64,000 nt of DNA from G963662905 sp963676725 (GTDB lineage Bacteria > Bacteroidota > Bacteroidia > Bacteroidales > WRLA01): positions 620,001 through 684,000 of the forward strand of contig OY781463.1 in assembly GCA_963676725.1 (NCBI GenBank). Direction: 5' to 3'. Made by a program: the position numbers and the translations under genes. Shown piece after piece: positions 37,179 to 45,669 of the stretch; position 1 is the first letter of the stretch; every line of letters starts with the position of its first letter. The notes beneath the pieces are model-generated. The model was given only the letters and a program-made list of their open reading frames with translations. It had not been told where the DNA came from and did no database searches.

Positions 37179-39365
37179 ATGCCAGTAAGTCTTATGTTTC
37201 GTTATTTATTCTTTTGTTTGTTTTTTTGTGGGCTAAGTTTTTGTGCTGCTTCGCAAAAAATATATAAATATCCGTCTGCACCTAAGGATTCTACTTATGA
37301 TGTTTATTTTGACACAACGATTTGCGATCCTTACCAATGGATGGAGAATCCGGATGATCCTAGGCTTGAAGAATGGCTTAAAGACCAAAAAAAAATTAAT
37401 GCAAAACAGAGTAGAAACCAAGGAAGAAGAAAAATATTGAGTGCACAAATGTACACAATGTATTCAGGCATTGAAAACGAAACCCTTGATGGATATATTA
37501 AAAAAGATAGAAAAAATAAGGACAAATATGAATTTAAATATAGTTATAAAAATAGGAATAGAGCAGGGGATTTAATGTGTCGGAGGCAAGGGGAAGAGTT
37601 CTTTAGAAAGCTTGTTAAAATAAGAAAATTCCAAAAGGATAGACATGATCATGCAGAGTGTACGGCTTATTATGTGTCTGATAGTCTTGATATTGCAGCC
37701 ATAGAAATTTCGCATAATGGTAGCGATTGGCGTCAAATATATTTCTTTGATTTGTTAAGCAGGCAACAATTACCTGATACATTGCTTCATCTGCGGGGAA
37801 GCAGTAATATTATATGGGATGGAAATGGATTTTACTATGATAGGTATAATGCTCCGAAGAAGGGTAGGGAATTTTTGGATAAGGCTGTAGGTCAAACTCT
37901 ATGTTATCATAAAATGGGAACTCCCCAAGAAGATGATAAAATATTATTGCAAAATCCTGATACAACAGGAACGGATCTGTTTTCATTTTACAGGATGGGC
38001 AAGGGGCGGCTTTTTATAAACCATTATCTTTATTCCAAAAGCAAGGTTTATCGGGCATTAGGCTGGGCATATTTAAACCAAGGGAGGTCTTTTTTTATAG
38101 ATGATTTTATCATTTACCCCAATGATGAAACAATAGATCTTGATGTGGAAGTGGCTTTTGGGGACACCGTGATTTTAAAATCGAACTGGAATTCACCCAA
38201 TGGTAAAGTATTGATGGCTAATGTGAAGAATAGGAATGAATTGGTGAAGATTGTTCCGGAATTTGATGTGCCCTTAAGGAGAGTAGATAGGCTTGGGAAA
38301 GATAAATTAGCTTGTATTTATAGGAATAACGGACAGTATTCGGCCTTGATTTATAGCCTTGCTGGAGAATTATTGAAAAAAATTGATTTTCCGAAAGGAA
38401 AAATGATCAAGTATTTTTATGAATATGATTTGAAAGCCGAATATACTGATTTTTGTTTATCTTCTTTTTATCATCCAAATCTATGGTTTCAGCTTTCGTT
38501 AGAAGATTTTTCTTTCAAGCCCAGTATAGAAGTCACAGTTCCATATAATTATGATGATTTAGAAACCCGGTATGTAAAATATAAGTCGAAAGACGGAACC
38601 GTGGTGCCGATGTATATTACCTGCCACAAAGACACTGAACTTAATGGGGAAAATCCAACAATACTTCATGGATATGGAGGATATGGCCAGATAGTGGAAC
38701 CATATTTTGATAAGTTTAATGCTCTTTGGTTAATGCATGGTGGTATTATTGCAGTGCCTAATATTAGGGGTGGCGGTGCAGAAGGAAGCGATTGGGGTTT
38801 AGCGGGTCGGAGATTGAATAAGCAAAACACAATTGATGATTTTATTGCTGCTGCTGAGTTTCTTATTCACGAGAAATATACAAGTTCTAAAAAACTTGCT
38901 ATTACAGGAGCATCACATGGTGGTTTGCTGGTTGGAGCAGCAATAACACAACGCCCCGAGCTTTTTAAAGCAGCTATAGCGGAATCAGGCGCTTTTGATA
39001 TGCTCAGAGTCCAAAAATTTACAGTTGGATCCATAAATACAAATATTAATGAGTTTGGAATATCTTCAAATCTTGATGATTACAATAAGCTGGTGTTGTA
39101 CTCTCCCTTACATAATATTAGAGAGGGAGTGCGTTACCCGAATGTTTTATTGATTATTGGAGATAATGATGATCGCGTTCCCCCATTACATTCGTATAAA
39201 TTTTTAGCCTCTCTTCAGGAAAAAGGGGATCCTAAATCACTATATCAGCTATATGTAATTCCCGGGGCTGGACATGGTGGAGCAATAACGCCTGATGCAT
39301 ATGTTGATAAAACCCTTTTTGAGTATTATTTTTTATATGATGAATTGGGCCTAAGGTTTTGGTAG
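37179..39365 (+). CDS. Prolyl oligopeptidase family serine peptidase (S9A), exported
   Basis: 728 residues; a second ATG at 37194 gives a neater signal peptide (to about residue 25, CAASQK). S9A enzymes cut short peptides after proline. The N-terminal start of the mature protein (YDVYFDTTICDPYQWMEN) is typical and is followed by a beta-propeller. The alpha/beta-hydrolase domain at the C-terminus has HGYGGYGQ, the nucleophile in GASHGG (usually G-G-S-N-G-G), an acid in GDNDDRVPP and the His in GAGHGG. No T9SS tail, so a periplasmic location is inferred. His replaces the usual Asn next to the catalytic Ser. Driven by the promoter-leader module. Confidence 0.92.
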   Translation: MPVSLMFRYLFFCLFFCGLSFCAASQKIYKYPSAPKDSTYDVYFDTTICDPYQWMENPDDPRLEEWLKDQKKINAKQSRNQGRRKILSAQMYTMYSGIENETLDGYIKKDRKNKDKYEFKYSYKNRNRAGDLMCRRQGEEFFRKLVKIRKFQKDRHDHAECTAYYVSDSLDIAAIEISHNGSDWRQIYFFDLLSRQQLPDTLLHLRGSSNIIWDGNGFYYDRYNAPKKGREFLDKAVGQTLCYHKMGTPQEDDKILLQNPDTTGTDLFSFYRMGKGRLFINHYLYSKSKVYRALGWAYLNQGRSFFIDDFIIYPNDETIDLDVEVAFGDTVILKSNWNSPNGKVLMANVKNRNELVKIVPEFDVPLRRVDRLGKDKLACIYRNNGQYSALIYSLAGELLKKIDFPKGKMIKYFYEYDLKAEYTDFCLSSFYHPNLWFQLSLEDFSFKPSIEVTVPYNYDDLETRYVKYKSKDGTVVPMYITCHKDTELNGENPTILHGYGGYGQIVEPYFDKFNALWLMHGGIIAVPNIRGGGAEGSDWGLAGRRLNKQNTIDDFIAAAEFLIHEKYTSSKKLAITGASHGGLLVGAAITQRPELFKAAIAESGAFDMLRVQKFTVGSINTNINEFGISSNLDDYNKLVLYSPLHNIREGVRYPNVLLIIGDNDDRVPPLHSYKFLASLQEKGDPKSLYQLYVIPGAGHGGAITPDAYVDKTLFEYYFLYDELGLRFW

Positions 39366-39411
39366 TAGTGATTGTGTTTATGCTATTTAAGAGTTATTGG
39401 TGTTTTCCAAT

Positions 39412-40296
39412 TTATTGTTTTATTAGCTTCAGAAACTGTCTATTATGATCGTAATTTATTTCAATGAAATAAACCCCTGAACTGAAATTCTTAAGATAAA
39501 TGTCAACACTTTCGGTGGCAATATCTGTTTTATAATATATAATTTTCTGATTGATAGTGCGAATGGCAATATCTGCATCGGATAAGTGAGGAGGTAGAAT
39601 TAGTTTTGCATAGTCATGTGCAGGATTTGGGAATAATATACATTGAGAACTTTCATTCATTTTCTCAATATCAACTGTAATATCGCATTCACCTAATGGC
39701 TCGCCCCATACTGATTCACCATCTTTAACAAAACAAATTAATAGAGTTCCACCTTCAAAATAGAACATGTCCTCGAAAAGACTACTTGTGGCGCCGATAT
39801 CCTCGATAATATATTCTGCAAACTGTAACCCTCCACCATATAAGTGAAAACGTTTTTTATATACTCCATTAATTTTGATCGAGTCTATCTTTTTAATTGC
39901 AGGAATATCCCAATAGTAGTCGTCTGGTACCGGTACTTCATCACCAACTTTTAAAGTGAAATCATATAAAAGGTATTCCTGACCACAGCGACGGCAATAC
40001 CATTTATCGCCACAGTCACGTATATACCCATCAATATAAGCAAATTTTTCTTCCTCCCCATTTTTGCTATTGCGATAATATCCGGCTCTCATTATTTTCC
40101 AATATGGTCTGCCATTAATGATGACTTTGCCATCCACATAATTTCTGAATTTCTCATAATAATCGAAAGTTCCGCTAATCGGGTCAAAATGTTTTTTATC
40201 TGCACGCCAGATTGAAGTAGAATCAAGTTCCGCGAAAATAAAGGAGGTCTGAAATGAAAGAAACAGGCATAGGAAAATTAGTTTTGCTCTCATCAT
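39412..40296 (-). CDS. T9SS type A sorting-domain protein of unknown function
   Basis: 294 residues (a second ATG is one codon in). Signal peptide to about residue 22. The middle (about 25-210) is a small beta-rich domain with a CRRCGQEYLLYDFTLKVGDEVPVP stretch, seen in many short Bacteroidota secreted proteins of unknown role. The C-terminal 75 residues form a T9SS sorting domain (FPNPAHDYAKL, then SSGVYFIEI and FLKLIKQ). Convergent with the peptidase gene, 46 bases apart. No function assigned. Confidence 0.82.
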   Translation of the reverse strand: MMRAKLIFLCLFLSFQTSFIFAELDSTSIWRADKKHFDPISGTFDYYEKFRNYVDGKVIINGRPYWKIMRAGYYRNSKNGEEEKFAYIDGYIRDCGDKWYCRRCGQEYLLYDFTLKVGDEVPVPDDYYWDIPAIKKIDSIKINGVYKKRFHLYGGGLQFAEYIIEDIGATSSLFEDMFYFEGGTLLICFVKDGESVWGEPLGECDITVDIEKMNESSQCILFPNPAHDYAKLILPPHLSDADIAIRTINQKIIYYKTDIATESVDIYLKNFSSGVYFIEINYDHNRQFLKLIKQ

Positions 40297-40410
40297 TTAT
40301 GGTTTTGATTGATTATGTTTTAAAATACAAGTATTACATATTATTAGTTAGCTTACAAAGCTAATGTTTATTGCATAAAAAATCAATATAAATTTATCAT
40401 AATATTTCCG

Positions 40411-40617
40411 TTATAAGTTTAGATAATATAGCCCAAGTGGCTGTTTGTTAATCAGAAAAATATGATGAAGCAAAAAGTGCACACTCTGCCCTAATTCTAT
40501 TACTGCATTTTTCGGACAAACATCTGCACAATTCCCACAATGCAAGTAATGTTCTTGATTTATTATAAAAGGCATTCCTTTATTATTGCAGTTCTGTGGA
40601 CATTTTACCAAGCACAA
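40411..40617 (-). pseudogene. Remnant of a 4Fe-4S ferredoxin domain
   Basis: A frame of 68 codons opening with TTG, with a stop four codons upstream and no ATG. It encodes CLVKCPQNC and then HCGNCADVCPKNAVIEL. The second block is a complete C-x2-C-x3-CP iron-sulfur motif; the first lacks the leading Cys of a normal C-x2-C-x2-C-x3-CP motif. After AVIEL the frame continues into AT-rich, unconserved sequence. It looks like the truncated middle of a larger dicluster ferredoxin or ferredoxin-domain protein. A functional single-cluster miniprotein is possible but less likely. Confidence 0.5.
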
Positions 40618-40726
40618 AGCATAAAATTATTTTATAATCGGATAGGATTATATTTTTAAAGTGCTAAATATTCATGACTTAAATACAATCAGAAGGCATT
40701 GAGAATTTTTAGTATGTAGTTATGAG

Positions 40727-40821
40727 TTATTCTTTTATAATCCTGATTGTTTGCGTATTCCTCTCCTCCCTCAATTGATTAAGTACATGCCGTTCAGCAT
40801 CATTTCTATGTTTAACGGATT
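40727..40821 (-). pseudogene. Orphan, frameshifted tail of a T9SS sorting domain
   Basis: The minus strand is highly similar to the last 90 or so bases of the serine hydrolase gene at 42563-43876. A 26-base identity spans the end (encoding NTQTIRII) and a second conserved block encodes EMMLNGMYL. Small indels between the two put them out of frame (a TGA follows MYLIN). Only the last third of a sorting domain remains, just after the stop of the beta-propeller gene. Confidence 0.8.
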
Positions 40822-40837
40822 TGGAGAAGCCCTTCGC

Positions 40838-42403
40838 TTAATTTAGTATTTTACTCAGATCAATTTCATAGACGTGATTGTCTTTCTTGTCAAAGAGTTT
40901 ATTGTTTGCCATGTAAGCGTTTTTGCTAATATCCAAACGAGCAATAATTCTCCCCTCATTATCAATGATTATTGTTTGCTTGTCTTTATACATAAAGCGG
41001 TGTTTTTCCGATATTAGGTAGCATAGGTATATATCTTCGATAGGTATTTCCGGTATTGCGTTCAGTTCGTTATCAATTTGGATGATCTTATTCATGCTTG
41101 TATATACAAAAATGGAACTGGTATCTGAAGCATTTAGCTTGATAAGTTTGTCGCTTTCTGATTGAATAAAAACTGCATTGCCGATCAGGTGAACAATATT
41201 TCCAAATGATTCTATTGGGAATTTCTTTGTGGAAATTAGCGAGCCATCCTGTATCGAATACTTCTCTATCCTATCTGCAAAGAGTACTGTAATTATGTCG
41301 TTTTTTATTTTGAAATCCATCATGGGATCCTTTTTCTCACCAAGTACACTTAAATACTTTTTATTGCCATTTTCTTTATCAATAGATGCAATAAAAGCCT
41401 TTCCAAAACAAACTTCATTATTGCCCATTTTGCCACATCCTTCATTCACAATAAAGATAGCGTCGTCATTGGCGAAAAGATGCGATTTTCCTGCAAGTTT
41501 TTTGGGGAAGTCCAGTTCCCAAATAATCTCCCCATTTTGAAGATTAAGCTTTGCAAATTGCTCTGTGGATGAAAAATAAACGAATGAAGAATCCTCAATC
41601 AGTATGTTTGATGCAAGCTGGCGTAAAAGTTGATGCCCTTGCGTAATAATAAAAGTGCCTGTTAATACCCCTATAGCTGCTCCGACCGCATTTGCCGCAA
41701 TAGTACCGGTATAATCCTTTATGCCTGTTTTGGTATGATAGCTCCAGCCTTTTCCATTCTTGAGGTTTATAGTGTGCAAGCCGGCTGCTGCAAGAATAAT
41801 AGTTGAGTCATTTAAGTATTTAATTTCATTGAGGCCAAAGTCCGGATTAATTTCCCTGTCCCATAGTGCTGCGCCGCTTTCTGAATCGAATCCCTGTATG
41901 AAATCCGAATAGCCCCACTCTTTTAAATAGAGATGGCCAAGCGCAATATCCACACAGGTGTCGAGAAACACCATACTATTGATATTTTCCCAATCGTCTG
42001 CTCCTGTATGTATATTATATGCATTGCTATGAAGCCCGATTGTAAACACAACAGTGCTGTCATACTGCAAGAAATCAATAGATGGATTCCTGAATTTTTT
42101 ACTCCAGAGTATTTGTTGTTTTTTTATGTCGAATTGAATAAAAATGGATTTGTTTTTTAAATATTTCTTATTGTTTGATAGCTTTCTGAGCTGCACTGTA
42201 AGGTATTGGTTCTTTGCATTATAATAAGTGCTGTGAACCCTTTCCGGAAAGCTGTATTCAATTCCTGTGATGTCAGCATCGGTCATAAGGTTTTTTCCCA
42301 TTATTTTTTCGCTACTGAAAACTTCAATGTTTTTTTGACCGAAAATACTTGTGGATAATATTAGTAAAAAACTATAAATAAGTATTTTATAGAGTGGTTT
42401 CAT
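40838..42403 (-). CDS. Exported PQQ-type beta-propeller protein
   Basis: 521 residues. Signal peptide (to about residue 22, STSIFGQ). Repeats of the PQQ/BamB-like propeller type are visible (for example KLNLQNGEIIWELDF and GFDSESGAALWDREI). Near the middle (about 232-262) a hydrophobic Gly/Ala-rich stretch, NAVGAAIGVLTGTFII, interrupts the propeller and could touch or cross a membrane. No enzyme residues were identified. It ends with no sorting domain, yet a decayed T9SS tail lies 17 bases past its stop, so it may once have been T9SS cargo. Function unknown. Confidence 0.78.
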   Translation of the reverse strand: MKPLYKILIYSFLLILSTSIFGQKNIEVFSSEKIMGKNLMTDADITGIEYSFPERVHSTYYNAKNQYLTVQLRKLSNNKKYLKNKSIFIQFDIKKQQILWSKKFRNPSIDFLQYDSTVVFTIGLHSNAYNIHTGADDWENINSMVFLDTCVDIALGHLYLKEWGYSDFIQGFDSESGAALWDREINPDFGLNEIKYLNDSTIILAAAGLHTINLKNGKGWSYHTKTGIKDYTGTIAANAVGAAIGVLTGTFIITQGHQLLRQLASNILIEDSSFVYFSSTEQFAKLNLQNGEIIWELDFPKKLAGKSHLFANDDAIFIVNEGCGKMGNNEVCFGKAFIASIDKENGNKKYLSVLGEKKDPMMDFKIKNDIITVLFADRIEKYSIQDGSLISTKKFPIESFGNIVHLIGNAVFIQSESDKLIKLNASDTSSIFVYTSMNKIIQIDNELNAIPEIPIEDIYLCYLISEKHRFMYKDKQTIIIDNEGRIIARLDISKNAYMANNKLFDKKDNHVYEIDLSKILN

Positions 42404-42562
42404 AAATTTCTGCTTTTGCTTCCTGATCTTAAAATGACATATCTTTTAAAAAACTATTGAAGCATGCAAGTTAATATATTTTTGTAATTGTACATTATAA
42501 TGGTTCAATTATTTTTTGAGGATAATATACTGTCTTTAGAATGAAGCAATACCGGTATTACT

Positions 42563-43876
42563 TCATTCGTTTATAATCCTGATTGTTTGCGTATTCATCT
42601 CATTCCTTAATTCCAGTAAGTACATGCCGCTCAGCATCATTTCTAAATTTAATTGGTGGTGATTTCCGCTAAATTCTCCGTTTAACATCAATTGCCCGAA
42701 TACATTATATAATGAATAGCTTGTGCGTCCAATTTCTGTGCTTTCAGAATTTATATAAAGAAAATCTTTTACCGGATTTGGAAAAACGAAAAAATCAGGC
42801 TTATCCACTTCTTGTTCAGTAATATCGAGCGAACCGCAATCCAGATCATTGATATATTCCCATATTTCATCATTAAATGTAAAGGGAACAAGGGTATTGT
42901 CGGGAGCATCGCCCATTCGTATCCAAACCATATTTAGTGATGGGATTATATTGATAAACTGTCCATTTTTCCCCAGGGCTGCAACCATATCATCCGGCGC
43001 ATTTGGCATCATACTCCCCAGAAATACAAATTGACTTTGAGGGATCATAAAACTATTCTTGCCATTCAACCACCATAAATAACCGTATGATTCGTTGAGG
43101 TTTTGCGATGTTTGCACCATTTCATTAAAATAGTTTGTGTCGCTTAAAATAGGCGTTCCATTCCAAATCCCTTGATTCAAAATCAATAGCCCAAATCGGG
43201 CCATACTTCTTGCTGTGCTGAAAAACACATTATTATATCCCTGTGGAATATAGAGCCCGTCCATGCCGATAGTGCTTTTTAGCTTTTGGTTTGTATATTG
43301 ATTGAGGGTTTGTCCTGTTGCGTTTTCAATGACATTATCTAAAAGTGTATAGGGTGCATTATGATAGGCCCATCGTGTTCCGGCTGCCGCCAAATAGTGT
43401 AAGCAAGTATTGCTTGTGCAGTATGGGTCAGCAACATCATCATCTAAACCTGTAGTCATTGTAAGCTGATTCCAAATGGTTATTTTATCTTCCTGAGCCG
43501 GTGTGCAAGAGGTCCAGCCTTGCCCTAAATATTTTGAAGTAGTATCGCTTATGTCTAAATAATTCTCTTCTTGTGCAAGTCCTACCATTAAGGCAGTCAG
43601 GCTTTTACCTGCTGATGCCCAATACCAATTTGATGATGCGGAATGTTCATCAAAATACTGTTCCAAAACAATTTTCCCGTCTTTCAGCAAGAGAAAAGCT
43701 TTTGTATGGTTCTCTTCAAGAAAATTGTAGAGGCTGTCAATTTTACTTGTGCACCATTCTAAATTTGATGGAGCAATAGTATCCCATGCATTAGAATTAT
43801 TTGGTGGAAAATACATTTGTGCTTTTAGGCTGAGTGCCATTAGCCCGATGATGAAGAGTAGAAAAGTCTGTTTCAT
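42563..43876 (-). CDS. Class C beta-lactamase-like serine hydrolase with T9SS sorting domain
   Basis: 437 residues from the ATG at 43876 (MKQTFLLF, a good signal peptide to about residue 20); the longer frame from 43945 is rejected. The penicillin-binding-like fold has the S-x-x-K motif as Ser88-A-G-Lys91 in WYWASAGKSLT and a Y-x-N motif in WAYHNAPY. Such proteins are often esterases or D-amino peptidases rather than true beta-lactamases. The C-terminal 75 residues (FVFPNPVKDFLYIN, then LSGMYLLEL and TIRIINE) are a T9SS type A sorting domain. Substrate unknown. Confidence 0.88.
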   Translation of the reverse strand: MKQTFLLFIIGLMALSLKAQMYFPPNNSNAWDTIAPSNLEWCTSKIDSLYNFLEENHTKAFLLLKDGKIVLEQYFDEHSASSNWYWASAGKSLTALMVGLAQEENYLDISDTTSKYLGQGWTSCTPAQEDKITIWNQLTMTTGLDDDVADPYCTSNTCLHYLAAAGTRWAYHNAPYTLLDNVIENATGQTLNQYTNQKLKSTIGMDGLYIPQGYNNVFFSTARSMARFGLLILNQGIWNGTPILSDTNYFNEMVQTSQNLNESYGYLWWLNGKNSFMIPQSQFVFLGSMMPNAPDDMVAALGKNGQFINIIPSLNMVWIRMGDAPDNTLVPFTFNDEIWEYINDLDCGSLDITEQEVDKPDFFVFPNPVKDFLYINSESTEIGRTSYSLYNVFGQLMLNGEFSGNHHQLNLEMMLSGMYLLELRNEMNTQTIRIINE

Positions 43877-44139
43877 TTTTATATATTTTATCAAACAAGT
43901 CCTTTTTAAAACGCCATCCTGTTTGATCATTTTGCAAAAAGTCATACGGTCTCTATTTCCGAAAGCCTTTGCTTTATATTTTATTGCGCTATAAAGTTAG
44001 GAAATATATTGAAGCAGGAATATGCATTATAAAATCTATTAGGAGCTGAAACTGCTGCAAAACAAAAGCTTCTTGCACTTAGTTAAAGCAGAACAACAGC
44101 GATACAAAAAAAATAGGCAAAATCGTGGTAGAATAAAAA

Positions 44140-44235
44140 TTCCGGAAGATTTAATGCGTACACTATTGTGATTCAGATTAGATTATTTATATTTGTTCGG
44201 ATAAATGAATAAGGAAAATGAATCGACAAACGCCA
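44140..44235 (+). repeat. Promoter-leader module, copy 2
   Basis: Collinear with 36929-37018: TTG at 44166-44168, 19-base spacer, TATATTTG at 44188-44195, then AGGAAA and a mini-frame from ATG 44218 to TGA 44244 reading MNRQTPII. The distance from the shared GGAAGATTTAAT-like left end to the TTG box is 26 bases in both copies. Confidence 0.65.
44166..44195 (+). promoter_or_regulatory. Bacteroidota-type promoter at the left edge of the accessory patch
   Basis: TTG (44166-44168), 19-base spacer, TATATTTG (44188-44195). It would drive the MNRQ mini-frame and the unknown gene at 44308. Confidence 0.7.
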
Positions 44236-44307
44236 ATAATATGATAATAGGCCAACGCACAAATAGCACATTTGTTTTTTGCCAACCCACTGAAGACGTA
44301 AAATAAG

Positions 44308-44577
44308 ATGTTCGCATTTAACTCAATAAAAGATTTAATAAGCCCCCTTTATAGAGAAAGGGAAATAATTGATTTTCTTTTTTCTAAAAGGAAGAATAGT
44401 ATAAAATATGATAACTTATTGGAATTTGTAAATTTTGAAGAAGAAAAACTGGTTTCTCTAATTGAAAAGAATATTTTAATTCACTTTGGGAATACTATTG
44501 ATTTAAATCAAGATATACTGGACTTTCTTGAGAAGTTACAATTAACGCTTAAAATTTTTAAGAACAAAATTAGCTAA
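44308..44577 (+). CDS. Small protein of unknown function
   Basis: 89 residues, rich in Lys, Leu, Ile and Phe, with predicted helices throughout and a charged core (LLEFVNFEEEKLVSLIEKN). No signal peptide, metal-binding motif or known domain was recognised. It could be the N-terminal fragment of a longer protein, since it ends abruptly after LKIFKNKIS, but no continuation is visible in other frames. It sits between the promoter-leader module and the toxin-antitoxin operon in very AT-rich DNA, which suggests acquisition. Possibly real and expressed; function unknown. Confidence 0.5.
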   Translation: MFAFNSIKDLISPLYREREIIDFLFSKRKNSIKYDNLLEFVNFEEEKLVSLIEKNILIHFGNTIDLNQDILDFLEKLQLTLKIFKNKIS

Positions 44578-44587
44578 TCTCCATTGA

Positions 44588-44617
44588 TGTACGTATATTT
44601 GTACAATCATTTGTACA
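44588..44617 (+). promoter_or_regulatory. YefM-type operator: three hexamers phased at 12 bases over the -7 box
   Basis: TGTACG (44588-44593), TGTACA (44600-44605) and TGTACA (44612-44617) start exactly 12 bases apart. TGTACA is the known core of the E. coli yefM-yoeB operator palindromes, also 12 bases centre to centre. A TATATTTG -7 box (44594-44601) lies between and overlaps them, so binding of the antitoxin should block the promoter. The antitoxin ATG is at 44632. Confidence 0.75.
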
Positions 44618-44631
44618 TAAAATAATAAGTC

Positions 44632-44886
44632 ATGTTAACAGCAACAATTTCAGATTTTAGAAAGGATGTCAGAAGATATTTGGATAGGGTAACAGAGAAT
44701 TTTGAAACTCTGATTATCAACCGAGGAAAAGATAAAGGTGTAGTCGTTATTTCTTTGGATGAATACAATTCATTACAGGCAACTCAACATGAGTTATCAT
44801 CAAAAGAAAATGAAAAGAGACTAGATTCAGCAATTGAAAAACTGAAGAATAAAAGTACTTTTCAAAAAGACTTAATTGAGGAATAA
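44632..44886 (+). CDS. yefM: Type II antitoxin, YefM/Phd family
   Basis: 84 residues. The N-terminus is the DNA-binding dimerisation fold of the family (MLTATISDFRKDVRRYLDRV, then VVVISLDEYNSL). The C-terminal 40 residues are charged and probably disordered until bound to the toxin. It neutralises YoeB and represses its own operon. Its stop (TAA 44884-44886) shares one base with the toxin ATG, giving tight coupling. Upstream lies the phased operator. The pair is complete and intact. Confidence 0.93.
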   Translation: MLTATISDFRKDVRRYLDRVTENFETLIINRGKDKGVVVISLDEYNSLQATQHELSSKENEKRLDSAIEKLKNKSTFQKDLIEE

Positions 44887-45143
44887 TGAAATATACATTT
44901 GTGGATGAATCTTGGGAGGATTATTTGTATTGGCAAAAGACAGATAAGAAGATTCTGAAGAAAATAAATGATTTGCTCAAAGAAATAAAAAGAAACCCAT
45001 TTGACGGAATAGGAAAGCCAGAACCATTAAAATTTAAATTTCAAGGATATTGGTCTCGAAGAATTACAGGAGAACACAGATTAATATATCAAGTAAGAGA
45101 TGATGAGATTCTAATAGCAAAATGTAGATTTCATTATGATTAA
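44886..45143 (+). CDS. yoeB: Type II toxin YoeB, ribosome-dependent mRNA interferase
   Basis: 85 residues. YoeB cuts mRNA at the ribosomal A site. Catalytic residues known from E. coli are all at the same positions: Glu46 (KPEPLK), Arg65 (EHRLIYQV) and His83 (CRFHYD). The family block GYWSRRITGEHRLIYQV is complete, so the toxin should be active. Overlaps the antitoxin stop by one base. Confidence 0.96.
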   Translation: MKYTFVDESWEDYLYWQKTDKKILKKINDLLKEIKRNPFDGIGKPEPLKFKFQGYWSRRITGEHRLIYQVRDDEILIAKCRFHYD

Positions 45144-45187
45144 AATAATTGAGGTGTTCAAATAAATATTTATTCTAATCAGTTGTT

Positions 45188-45204
45188 ATATTTAGATTTC
45201 TCCC
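45188..45204 (+). repeat. Left 17-base inverted repeat of the cassette
   Basis: Perfect reverse complement of 45845-45861. It ends 12 bases before the enclosed gene. Confidence 0.9.
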
Positions 45205-45216
45205 AAGTATAAAAAA

Positions 45217-45669
45217 ATGAATAATATCAATCTCACCATATTGCTAAGCTTTTTGACTCTCATATTTTTCACAGACTGTCAATCACAGGAAACTGAAATT
45301 TTAAAGGGATGTAGAGTCATTTCAATTGACACGTTCTCTTTTCTTCCAGACTATTATGTCATTTCCGTGAATTCTGGAAAAGGTAGAATTTTATTGTTGA
45401 GTTCATTTGAGAAATCAATATTGAAAACCAAAGAAATTAAGAAAAATAAAAAATATGACTTTGAAATAGAAAAATTAGATTCAGTTCTAATTAACCTACA
45501 AGATTCAATCTATTATTTTAGTTTTGATATTATTAGAGGTGGAAATGGAAACTTGACATTATTCATAGATGGAGAGGGACCACTAAAATTTGAAGATTTT
45601 AATTATAAACCATTCAGAGCATTAAATTTAAAAGGATTAGAATATATAGAAGTAGGAAAAAGCGAATGA
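45217..45669 (+). CDS. Exported protein of unknown function inside the inverted-repeat cassette
   Basis: 150 residues. The N-terminal helix (about 5-20, ending FFTDCQSQ) is a signal peptide; the Cys at 21 could be lipidated, though Asp before it is unusual for a lipobox. The rest is a beta-rich, Lys/Ile-rich domain of about 125 residues (DYYVISVNSGKGRILLLSSF, IYYFSFDIIRGGNG) with no known motif. Very AT-rich, like the toxin-antitoxin genes before it and unlike the giant surface genes. It is the only gene between the inverted repeats, so it is the cargo of that element. Not recognised as an immunity or effector family. Confidence 0.6.
   Translation: MNNINLTILLSFLTLIFFTDCQSQETEILKGCRVISIDTFSFLPDYYVISVNSGKGRILLLSSFEKSILKTKEIKKNKKYDFEIEKLDSVLINLQDSIYYFSFDIIRGGNGNLTLFIDGEGPLKFEDFNYKPFRALNLKGLEYIEVGKSE

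Larger units (their letters stand above)
43877..44307. other. AT-rich intergenic region with promoter-leader module and a small hairpin
   Basis: The left 260 bases show nothing recognisable. The right part holds copy 2 of the promoter-leader module. After it comes GCCAAC (44251-44256), a hairpin ACAAAT/ATTTGT around 44258-44275, and a second GCCAAC (44281-44286). This marks the left edge of the AT-rich accessory patch. Confidence 0.55.
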
